From contig JBIKNH010000191.1 in NCBI GenBank assembly GCA_044358815.1, positions 1 to 8,439 on the forward strand: 8,439 nucleotides of DNA, in the 5' to 3' direction. The DNA comes from JBAXSK01 sp044358815. Its GTDB lineage: Bacteria > Cyanobacteriota > Cyanobacteriia > Pseudanabaenales > Pseudanabaenaceae. Shown piece by piece: positions 1-6,142 of the stretch. The notes under the pieces were generated by a model. The model was not told the origin of the DNA, did no database searches, and worked only from the letters and a program-made list of their open reading frames with translations. Within the stretch, counting starts at the first letter, position 1. Each line of letters opens with the position of its first letter. The position numbers and the translations under genes were made by a program.

Positions 1-81
1 CTGAAAAAGAGAAGAGCTTATGCTCATCAACATACATCTTTGGATTCTCTCATTGCACAATATGCTAATCTCATCCTCTAG
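1..81 (+). CDS. 3' end of a possible small antitoxin-like protein (partial)
   Basis: Frame 1 is open from the window edge to a TAG at 79-81 and encodes 26 residues. The core, RRAYAHQHTSLDSLIAQY, resembles from memory the C-terminal half of short ribbon-helix-helix antitoxin-like proteins, which often end in a pattern like (K/R)AxxYAxxHxTSLxxLIxxYL. Compared with that pattern one residue seems to be missing between the histidine and the TSL, so this could be a decayed copy. The start lies outside the window, so neither length nor identity can be tested. The stretch is too short for a firm assignment and could equally be a chance open frame. The next ORF begins about 95 bases downstream; if this is an antitoxin, that ORF would be the candidate partner, but I do not recognise it as a known toxin. 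Confidence 0.25.
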   Translation: MKKRRAYAHQHTSLDSLIAQYANLIL

Positions 82-176
82 TTCTTATTTGATTCTACTA
101 TACATCAATTTTCAATGTAGATTCAGCAATTGCTCAAGCTAATAGATTATTCCCCATAGAGTTTACTGAGGATGAT

Positions 177-527
177 ATGCAATATTCCTTTGATATTGGT
201 TGCCACTTAACTAATGTCGATGGTAAAGGTGAACTAGAAACTGTTTTGAAGTCGATTAAAAAACATGATTCTACTTATGCCGATTGCTTGGAAAGCTGGC
301 GTAATTGCTTGAAAGAAAATAATGTGACTACTAGTGACAAGATTAGTGACAAAGACTTTGATAAATTTTGGATTAGTGTGTATTTGAGATATGACACATG
401 TAGCCCAAAGGAGCAAAAACAAGCGGGGCGTAAATGTCACTTTAAATCAGGAATGGAGAAAACGCATATTTGGGATTTTAGTAGTCCAATACTTAGTGCT
501 CTAAAATCTTTCTTGCAAGTGTTTTAA
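177..527 (+). CDS. hypothetical protein, 116 residues, AT-rich, cysteine-containing
   Basis: I do not recognise this protein. The ATG at 177 is preceded by GAGG at 168-171 with a 5-base gap, an acceptable Shine-Dalgarno, so I chose this start. The frame is in fact open back to 93 after a TGA at 90-92, and the 28 upstream codons also read like protein (for example SAIAQANRLFPIEF), so the ORF may be the surviving 3' part of a longer, broken gene. The product is hydrophilic with five cysteines, a lysine/aspartate-rich middle (about residues 44-64) and a short hydrophobic C-terminus. No signal peptide or membrane segment is evident. It is visibly more AT-rich than the genes to its right, which fits accessory or recently acquired DNA. 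It converges with the transporter gene ending at 797. Confidence 0.45.
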   Translation: MQYSFDIGCHLTNVDGKGELETVLKSIKKHDSTYADCLESWRNCLKENNVTTSDKISDKDFDKFWISVYLRYDTCSPKEQKQAGRKCHFKSGMEKTHIWDFSSPILSALKSFLQVF

Positions 528-796
528 CTATTATTTAATTTAAGTCACCCTTCTTTGATTCCTCCACTATAAATCTTTCTTTGAAAACTAGTTTTTGAAA
601 TGTTGCTACTGTCACAACTAATCCGTCAATAGACTAGACCGACAGTATTTAAAATCAATTTGACGATACTAAAGGCTGCCATCAATTAGCTCTGTAATCT
701 TTTCTAGAAAAGGGTTTGAGGAAAGGTTTAACTTGGAAAATCAAGAGGCTCCAACCTTTGTCTAGACTGGACTGTAGATTTAAATGATGACACGCC
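528..796. other. convergent intergenic spacer
   Basis: This AT-rich spacer separates two genes that read towards each other. It contains a perfect 14-base palindrome, CTTTTCTAGAAAAG, at 699-712, and an inverted repeat TACTGTC (607-613) / GACAGTA (641-647) with a 27-base loop. Neither is followed by a convincing T-tract in either direction, so I do not call a terminator. No further ORF or RNA gene is supported. Confidence 0.5.
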
Positions 797-2599
797 CTAA
801 GCCTTAGCCTTCTTCTTACCCATCATATTTTGCAAACTCAGTAACCCCACACCCAAAGTCACTAAAAATACTCCGAATACCTGTAGGGGTTCGAGTTTGT
901 CACCCAAAATCGAAAACGCTAAGAACGCCGTAAAAACTGGACCGCTAGAACTAACGATGGAAGCCTGCGCCGCCCCCATCATCTTTGTCCCAAAACTAGT
1001 TAACAAATAACCAGACAAGGTAGTCGCCGCGATCATGGCGCACATGACTAAGAGATTGCCCTGCCAAGAAATGACACCCCAAATTGACGGCAGGGTAAAG
1101 ACACACAAGACTAAAATAATCGTGAAGTTAATTGCCGTAAATGACACGGGATTAAGTTTCTTGAAACAAGCCTGAGAGGTAACGATATACCCAGCAAAAG
1201 TTGTCCCCGCCAAAATTGCGTAGACAATGCCAAAGGGATTAGGAGGTGTTGGTCCGACACGACTAAATACGGCACTGGTCAGAATTACCCCCACATAAAC
1301 AATGCCGATTACTAGCCAACGATATAAACTGGGTTTCTCCCCAAACAAAAACCACACCATCAATACTGTGACTGTGGGGAAGATGAAAAATACCGTTGTG
1401 GCAATGGCTGGCTTCATCAAACTAATTGCCAGATAAGTAAATGTAAACGAGGCAAATTGCAACGCAGCGCTCAAGGTTACCCGCCAAAACAAACCCATTT
1501 GTCCCGTAGAAAGCAATCCAGTAATATCTTTAGCCACATTGACGCGGAAAATACCCCCCGCCACCAACCACATCACTGGGGTTGCAAACAACATCCTGAG
1601 CAAAAGCACCACAAAAGAGTTCGCGACACTGGACTGCAACAAGCCGCCGAATTGGAATGAACCCAAAATATTCGATTTAACGAAAACTACCCGCACCAAC
1701 ACATTTTGGAATGACAGCACTACGGAAGCGCCAATCACCATGATGAAGCCGACCCACCACTCATTAAGCTGTTTCGGGACGGCAATGGGGGCGGCATTGT
1801 CCGTAATGGGCTGGGTAATTGGTTGGGTTACAGACTGAGTATTAGATTGAGTCAGGGGGCGCGTTGTGGGCTGATTATTACCATAGGGTGGCGGGAAAGG
1901 TGGCATTTGCACTGCCCCATAACTGCCATTACCATTTGCTTTGGGGAATCCTATGCCGTTTGTTTCTCCCTGATTCGACCAGCCATTTGGGGCAATATTT
2001 TGGACACCGTTTTGGGGTAACGCTGAACCTTGATTAAACCCAGTACCTTGGGTATAACCTTGATAACTGCCATCAGGCGGATTGTGGCGTAAGTACTCTT
2101 CTATTTTTTCTACTAAACCCGACAGCATCAGTTCCCCCTGCTGCCGTTGGCTATACATCCGCTGCATTTGCTCATTGAGATCCTTTTGATAGGCTCCCAT
2201 ATCCTGCTGTAGACTCTGGAACGTTGCCCGTAGCAGGTTATCGAGTTGCATCATTTGCGCATCGAAACTATTGGCGTGTTGCCCCAATGCTTTGCCGTGG
2301 GCATCCATCATGTCATTGCGCAAGTAAAAGGCAATCGACTGGGCTAACTGCTCAATCCACTGCTGTCGCTGCACTTCCTGACGATCTAACCCGTGTTGTG
2401 CCACCAGTTGCACTTCAATTTCTTTGCGCTGGGACTGTAACCGCTGAATTTCGTCAGTTAAAGAGCTTTTTTGTGCCTGTAAGATCAGAATCTCACGGCT
2501 CAGCTTAGCTAGTACGTTGGCCCGTAGATCGGTAAGATCTTTGGTAATTCCTGCAAGGGTTTGCTCGTAGGAAGTGGATTGTCCATTAACGCTACTCAT
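797..2599 (-). CDS. coiled-coil / EamA (DMT-family) membrane transporter fusion, 600 residues
   Basis: The protein has three parts. Residues about 1-172 are hydrophilic and helical with heptad-like leucine/glutamine spacing (strongest around 20-70 and 115-170), predicted as a cytosolic coiled coil. Residues about 173-278 form a low-complexity Q/N/G/P/T linker with short repeats such as TQPITQPIT. Residues about 280-590 give roughly ten hydrophobic helices (near 282-304, 328-350, 370-391, 396-418, 426-444, 456-475, 486-504, 514-535, 547-565, 571-588), the two-times-five-helix pattern of EamA/DMT transporters, with the typical FGEKPS-type turn after helix 4. The C-terminus is a basic KKKAKA tail. 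DMT members usually have about 300 residues, so the N-terminal half is an addition; I recall similar fusions in cyanobacteria. The substrate cannot be told from sequence. The ATG has only a weak GAGG 11 bases upstream (2611-2614). The gene diverges from the FHA-PrsW gene. Confidence 0.85.
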   Translation of the reverse strand: MSSVNGQSTSYEQTLAGITKDLTDLRANVLAKLSREILILQAQKSSLTDEIQRLQSQRKEIEVQLVAQHGLDRQEVQRQQWIEQLAQSIAFYLRNDMMDAHGKALGQHANSFDAQMMQLDNLLRATFQSLQQDMGAYQKDLNEQMQRMYSQRQQGELMLSGLVEKIEEYLRHNPPDGSYQGYTQGTGFNQGSALPQNGVQNIAPNGWSNQGETNGIGFPKANGNGSYGAVQMPPFPPPYGNNQPTTRPLTQSNTQSVTQPITQPITDNAAPIAVPKQLNEWWVGFIMVIGASVVLSFQNVLVRVVFVKSNILGSFQFGGLLQSSVANSFVVLLLRMLFATPVMWLVAGGIFRVNVAKDITGLLSTGQMGLFWRVTLSAALQFASFTFTYLAISLMKPAIATTVFFIFPTVTVLMVWFLFGEKPSLYRWLVIGIVYVGVILTSAVFSRVGPTPPNPFGIVYAILAGTTFAGYIVTSQACFKKLNPVSFTAINFTIILVLCVFTLPSIWGVISWQGNLLVMCAMIAATTLSGYLLTSFGTKMMGAAQASIVSSSGPVFTAFLAFSILGDKLEPLQVFGVFLVTLGVGLLSLQNMMGKKKAKA

Positions 2600-2711
2600 T
2601 GTCGGATTCGCCTCATCATACAGCTACCGAATAGACCAACGGGGAGATGTCCGCCCCAAGGCTAATAATTACTACCACGTTTTGTGAGATTCTGACACTT
2701 GGTTTGCGAAT

Positions 2712-2720
2712 TTTATAACA
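2712..2720 (-). promoter_or_regulatory. candidate extended -10 promoter for the coiled-coil transporter
   Basis: Read on the minus strand this is TGTTATAAA, matching an extended -10 (TGnTATAAT, one mismatch). A TTGACC hexamer lies 11 bases upstream (2729-2734), too close to be a standard -35. Initiation here would give a 5' leader of about 105 bases. That leader includes a GGGG/CCCC inverted pair at 2641-2657. Assignment is by inspection only. Confidence 0.3.
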
Positions 2721-2889
2721 CTATTTTTGGTCAATTGTGTACCAATTACATAGTATTTACGTAAGATACCCTCACTTCATGGATTTTTCTCAGTGCCAAG
2801 ACAAAATTCTAGTCCTGTAATTGTCCCGCAAGGTTGCTTTAGTCATGCTTTTGGTGGTTTTTAGTTCTTTATAAAAACGTTTTGGCATC

Positions 2890-2974
2890 AAAAGATTCGT
2901 GTAAAAAAAGATTCATGGGATTTTAGGGTAAACCCAAACCGAGACCTAAACTAAGACCTAATATCAAGACTAAA
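2890..2974. repeat. short direct repeats upstream of the FHA-PrsW gene
   Basis: AAAAGATTC occurs at 2890-2898 and again at 2906-2914, exactly 16 bases apart. Shortly after, a near-repeat with a period of about 12 bases occurs three times: GAGACCTAAA (2941-2950), AAGACCTAAT (2953-2962) and AAGACTAAAT (2966-2975). Spacing close to one helical turn would suit a transcription factor bound on one face of the DNA, but it may equally reflect local duplication. Confidence 0.45.
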
Positions 2975-3070
2975 TATTCTCTGCTCCGATATTCTCGCTT
3001 GTGAGATTAGCTCCCTTGGATACTAGGGGCAATCCAGAATGATCAATTAAGGCGATGAATTAAGGAGTGA

Positions 3071-3277
3071 GTGCCGATAGGTGTAAACAGTAAGACAAAG
3101 AGTAAATATTTGTGTTTGCTATGTTTGGTTTTACGTTTACTCTTTATAAGCTTGGGTTCAAAGGCACAAATTGCACCGTGTCAACCCAGATTTAGCCATA
3201 AACTTAACCCAACTTCCTCCCCAAAAGACATTGACATTTTTTTGCTAATAACTCCCCTGATCACTGACCATGACTAA
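3071..3277 (+). CDS. doubtful small ORF, 68 residues, signal-peptide-like N-terminus
   Basis: A GTG at 3071 directly follows an in-frame TGA, so it is the first possible start. AAGGAG lies at 3062-3067, a good Shine-Dalgarno in sequence but only 3 bases from the GTG, closer than usual. The product has a basic N-region (residues 1-12), a hydrophobic core about 13-29 and an SKA-Q stretch near residues 30-33 that could be a signal peptidase site; about 36 polar residues follow. The last 8 bases overlap the start of the FHA-PrsW gene (ATGACTAA, 3270-3277), an arrangement that permits translational coupling; that gene has no Shine-Dalgarno of its own. The family is not recognised, and a chance ORF is quite possible. 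Confidence 0.2.
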   Translation: MPIGVNSKTKSKYLCLLCLVLRLLFISLGSKAQIAPCQPRFSHKLNPTSSPKDIDIFLLITPLITDHD

Positions 3278-4634
3278 CTCAGACAATGCCCGCGCTTTCC
3301 TCCGCCAAGTTGGGGCGGCGGGTCATTTATTTAGCCTCTCCACCACTGTGGAAACCAAAATCGGTCGGGAACCAGACTGTCACATTGTCCTTGACAGCAA
3401 TCAATATCCAGGGGTGTCCCGTTATCACATGGCAATTCGTCCCTTGCCTGATGTTAGTGGGCAGAGTCAGCCCCGAAATCAGCAAGAAAACCAGCAACAA
3501 AATCAACAGCAAACTCAACAATGGGAAATTGGGGATCTTGGTAGTTCCAATGGCACTTTTATCAATGGGCAGCGCTTACAGGGATGGCAGCCCCTCAATG
3601 TTGGGGATCATATTGTCTTAGGTTCAGGAGCCATTGAGTTTACTTTTGAGGCTCGGTCTGCGGTAACGGTGCAGTCAGCAGGGACAGGGGACACCGCTGG
3701 GGATCAGGATGTTTCACGGCTGTCGATGACCCAACTTTTACCGATTTTGTCCACAGGCAATGATTTAACCAAAAAAGCTTTTCTGATCCCTGGGGTGGTA
3801 ACGGTGCTTTGTGTGGTGGGCATGTTTGCCACCTTAGGGGATTCCAAAAAATTTGGACTATTTGCTTTGGTATTGGGTTTTTATCTTGCTGCCGCCGCAT
3901 TTTACGTGGTGTATCACCTCTGCGGTAAGGCTAAACCTTGGTGGCTATTCATCACAGTGGCTTTCAGTACAGGCTTATTGATTCTGTTTGCGTTTACACC
4001 TTTTGAGTTTGTTTTTAGGCGGATTCTGCCTGGTAACGTGGGGGCATTACGGGAAAATGCCGGATTTTTTTCCCAGTTATTAGCTCATTTCTTTGGGGCG
4101 GGCATGTTGGAAGAATTACTGAAAGCAGTGCCAATTTTTGCCTGTTATGCCATTGGTCAAAGTCTGCCGAAACTGCGTGATAAAATAGGGGTGCGGGAAC
4201 CCCTGGACGGTATTCTGTTGGGAGCAGCTTCAGCAGTGGGATTTACACTGTTGGAAACCTTGGGGGAATATGTACCTGACGCGGTGCAGCGGGTTGCTGT
4301 GGGAGCCGGTGTAGCAGCAGGACAATTCGTGGGGTTACAGTTGCTAATTCCCCGCGTGATTGGTGCTGTAGCGGGACACATGGCTTACAGCGGTTATTTT
4401 GGCTACTTCATTGGCTTAGCTGCCCTTAAACCCTCTAAAAAATGGGTAATCCTTCCCATTGGCTACCTCACAGCTTCGGCTCTGCACGCCCTATGGAATG
4501 CCTCAGCTTCCGTGAGTTTAATGTTCTCGGCAGTGGTGGGAATTGTTTCCTATGCTTTCTTGGCGGCTGCAATCCTCAAGGCAAGGGTTATTTCCCCCAC
4601 TAGACGTGACAACTTTGCCACCAAAATTCGCTAG
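3270..4634 (+). CDS. FHA domain plus PrsW-type intramembrane glutamic protease, 454 residues
   Basis: The N-terminal half is a cytosolic FHA domain (about 10-128) with the phosphothreonine-binding signatures intact: GRE at 32-34, SRYH at 50-53, GSSNGT at 91-96 and the following NG at 99-100. A Q/N-rich insertion (about 65-84) interrupts the domain between strands. From about 170 the protein is membrane-embedded, with eight or so hydrophobic segments. It carries the PrsW/CPBP-like set of motifs: EELLK at 281-285 (catalytic glutamates E281, E282), F325-x3-E329, H370 in AGHMAYSG, and H406 in HALWN. PrsW in Bacillus cleaves an anti-sigma factor; the family is a glutamic-type membrane protease. 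The likely role is regulated intramembrane proteolysis controlled by binding a phosphorylated partner; substrate and kinase are not visible. There is no clear Shine-Dalgarno. The HD-GYP gene follows 118 bases later on the same strand. Confidence 0.88.
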   Translation: MTNSDNARAFLRQVGAAGHLFSLSTTVETKIGREPDCHIVLDSNQYPGVSRYHMAIRPLPDVSGQSQPRNQQENQQQNQQQTQQWEIGDLGSSNGTFINGQRLQGWQPLNVGDHIVLGSGAIEFTFEARSAVTVQSAGTGDTAGDQDVSRLSMTQLLPILSTGNDLTKKAFLIPGVVTVLCVVGMFATLGDSKKFGLFALVLGFYLAAAAFYVVYHLCGKAKPWWLFITVAFSTGLLILFAFTPFEFVFRRILPGNVGALRENAGFFSQLLAHFFGAGMLEELLKAVPIFACYAIGQSLPKLRDKIGVREPLDGILLGAASAVGFTLLETLGEYVPDAVQRVAVGAGVAAGQFVGLQLLIPRVIGAVAGHMAYSGYFGYFIGLAALKPSKKWVILPIGYLTASALHALWNASASVSLMFSAVVGIVSYAFLAAAILKARVISPTRRDNFATKIR

Positions 4635-4736
4635 TTTGTAGAATTTGCTGGTTTGTAGATTGAGTCATTAATAAGCCATCAGGTGACCATTAATTTGAGT
4701 CATAAATTTTAAGGTCAGAATTTTTTAAGGTCAGAA
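4634..4736. repeat. three pairs of direct repeats between the FHA-PrsW and HD-GYP genes
   Basis: The 118-base spacer is built largely of duplicated words. GTTTGTAGA occurs at 4634-4642 and 4651-4659, TTGAGTCAT at 4660-4668 and 4695-4703, and TTTTAAGGTCAGAA (14 bases) at 4707-4720 and 4723-4736, the last pair with a 16-base period ending 16 bases before the HD-GYP start. They may be operator sites or simply replication-slippage products. No promoter hexamers or terminator stand out here. Confidence 0.6.
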
Positions 4737-4752
4737 ATTAACGCAAAATTCC

Positions 4753-5931
4753 ATGCAACCAGGACCAGTCTTGCCCATTGCCCTAAGAGAAAAGTGGTTA
4801 GACCAATTGAGCAGTCGTTCCTATCTGTATGAAGGATTGGCTTATCAAGATTTTCTCAGAGCCGCAGTAGAAATTACCGAGAGCCAGATTGGCTATTTTC
4901 ATCTTTACTCTGAATCTGACAATACTATCAAGCTGGCTGTGTGGTCAGACGGGGTATTTCCAGTTTGTACCACTAACCATGTGACCCACTATCCCGTTAA
5001 GGATGCCGGAATTTGGGCAGATTCCCTGCGACTACGACAACCAGTAATCCATAACGACTACATGCGTCAGCATTCAGCGGCTGGTCTGCCTCAGGGACAT
5101 TTTCCCGTTAGCCGTCATCTCAGTGTGCCAGTTTTCGAGAATGAGGCACTGGTTGCGATCCTTGGGGTTGGTAATAGCCCACGTCCCTATCCCCAGTCTA
5201 TGGGAGATGAGTTGATGCGGTTCGCTAACGAATGTTATCCCATTGTACAGAGAAAAGTGGCCGAAGTTGAATCGCGCCGTAACCAACGTTTAGAAATTGC
5301 CCAGACCGATACAATATCACTCCTGGTCAAAATGGTCTCCTGTTTAACTGGGGCTGCCTCATTGAGGGACGAGTACACATCCCGTCATAGTCAAAATGTG
5401 GCGGAGCTATCGGTCAATATCGGGCGAGAAATGGGATTGGGAGAAGAAGCGCTCCTGGGGTTGCGGTTAGGCTCGTTGGTCCATGACATTGGTAAAATCG
5501 CAATTCCTTCAGAAATATTAACTAAACCAGGCAAATTAAACCCCGCAGAATATCACCTGATCAAAACCCATGTGGAACGAGGGGCGGAAATTTTTGCCTC
5601 GATCAACTTTCCTTGGCCGATTTTGGAGATGATTACCCAGCACCACGAAAGACTGGACGGATCGGGGTATCCCCACGGTTTGCGGGCTGAGTCAATTATC
5701 CTTGAGGCAAGAATTATTGCGGTGGCAGATGTGTTTGACTCAATGGCATCCCATCGCCCCTATCGCTATGCACCAGGTGGACAGAAGGCAATCCATGAGT
5801 TAAAAACCGGACGCTCCCTGCTCTATGATCCCTATGTAGTTGATGCTCTGATGCGGTTTTTAGCTAAGGCTGATAGTTCGTTTTGGGACCGTTACCCGAA
5901 AATGACAGACCACGACTTTGAGCCTAAATAG
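4753..5931 (+). CDS. GAF / HD-GYP domain protein, predicted cyclic-di-GMP phosphodiesterase, 392 residues
   Basis: Residues about 25-165 form a GAF domain of the type often found before signalling outputs (AVWSDG at 62-67, HYPVKDAGIWADSLR at 79-93, VIHNDY at 98-103, LSVPVFE at 123-129, LGVGN at 137-141). A connecting helix (about 160-200) leads to an HD-GYP domain (about 203-370). The metal-binding and signature residues are all present: H212, H244-D245 with K248 (HDIGKI), H273, H297-H298, DGSGYP at 302-307 with intact GYP, and D326. HD-GYP proteins hydrolyse cyclic-di-GMP to pGpG or GMP, so this should be a soluble cytoplasmic enzyme whose activity is tuned by a ligand or redox signal at the GAF domain. 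No membrane segment or receiver domain is present. There is no Shine-Dalgarno near the ATG. It may be cotranscribed with the upstream FHA-PrsW gene, but the repeat-rich spacer could hold its own promoter. Confidence 0.92.
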   Translation: MQPGPVLPIALREKWLDQLSSRSYLYEGLAYQDFLRAAVEITESQIGYFHLYSESDNTIKLAVWSDGVFPVCTTNHVTHYPVKDAGIWADSLRLRQPVIHNDYMRQHSAAGLPQGHFPVSRHLSVPVFENEALVAILGVGNSPRPYPQSMGDELMRFANECYPIVQRKVAEVESRRNQRLEIAQTDTISLLVKMVSCLTGAASLRDEYTSRHSQNVAELSVNIGREMGLGEEALLGLRLGSLVHDIGKIAIPSEILTKPGKLNPAEYHLIKTHVERGAEIFASINFPWPILEMITQHHERLDGSGYPHGLRAESIILEARIIAVADVFDSMASHRPYRYAPGGQKAIHELKTGRSLLYDPYVVDALMRFLAKADSSFWDRYPKMTDHDFEPK

Positions 5932-5932
5932 C

Positions 5933-5954
5933 GTTTCAATAGGGTTTCAATAGG
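5933..5954. repeat. perfect 11-base tandem duplication after the HD-GYP gene
   Basis: GTTTCAATAGG is repeated head-to-tail at 5933-5943 and 5944-5954, and a third copy begins (GTTT) before diverging. It starts two bases after the HD-GYP stop codon. It is not an inverted repeat, so it is not a terminator. Confidence 0.7.
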
Positions 5955-6142
5955 GTTTTGACTAAATTTAAGACTTGAATCATACCCTGGAATAATACTT
6001 TGGTAGGTTTTTTTACCTACGGGGATCAATGGGGGCTAATGTGTACTATTATTAAGGGCGTGTGACAGCACACAGCAATAAAAGCTCGAAATAAAAGTAA
6101 TTTAAGATACAGCATTAACCCTTCCTTTCTCCACCAAAAACC
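5955..6142 (+). promoter_or_regulatory. pgk leader region with two inverted repeats
   Basis: The region upstream of pgk holds a hairpin GTAGGT (6003-6008) / ACCTAC (6015-6020) with a six-T loop and no T-tract after it, and an inverted repeat GTGTG (6060-6064) N4 CACAC (6069-6073). The latter resembles a Crp half-site arrangement (TGTGA at 6061-6065) but does not fit the full TGTGA-N6-TCACA consensus. A TTGACT at 5958-5963 and a TACTAT at 6044-6049 (preceded by TG at 6042-6043) are promoter-like hexamers that do not pair at proper spacing with a partner. Bases just before the ATG are pyrimidine-rich with no Shine-Dalgarno. Confidence 0.35.

Larger units (their letters stand above)
2600..3269. 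other. divergent intergenic region, about 670 bases
   Basis: This region separates the minus-strand transporter from the plus-strand FHA-PrsW gene and must carry both promoters. Visible elements are the extended -10 for the transporter, a TGTA-N5-TACA inverted repeat at 2738-2750, a TATAAA at 2870-2875 without a good -35, direct repeats at 2890-2974, and a small hairpin at 3010-3030 (GC-CCCT pairing with AGGGGC, one bulged T). No confident sigma-70 promoter was found for the plus-strand gene. The 3' third holds a doubtful 68-codon ORF, listed separately. No RNA gene or mobile element is recognised. Confidence 0.6.

Noticed and set aside
699..712. CTTTTCTAGAAAAG palindrome as a terminator for the convergent genes
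   Set aside because: It has no loop and no T-tract outside the stem; an AT-rich palindrome of this kind can occur by chance.
1457..2508. Several plus-strand open frames of 65-99 codons inside the transporter gene
   Set aside because: They are shadows of the minus-strand gene, with low-complexity or implausible products.
2738..2750. TGTA-N5-TACA as an NtcA or LexA site
   Set aside because: The spacing and core do not fit GTA-N8-TAC or AGTAC-type palindromes well enough.
3462..3521. CAG/CAA-rich repeat as a CRISPR-like or mobile repeat
   Set aside because: It is an in-frame Q/N-rich insertion in the FHA domain, with no regular spacers.
3286..3621. A 111-codon frame overlapping the FHA domain in another frame
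   Set aside because: The FHA motifs are read in the 3270 frame; this one has no family features.
6003..6020. GTAGGT-T6-ACCTAC as a terminator for the HD-GYP gene
   Set aside because: The Ts are in the loop and the sequence after the stem is CGGGG-like/GGGG, not a T-tract.
6061..6076. Crp binding site upstream of pgk
   Set aside because: TGTGA is present but the second half-site is not at N6 spacing; only an N4 inverted repeat is seen.
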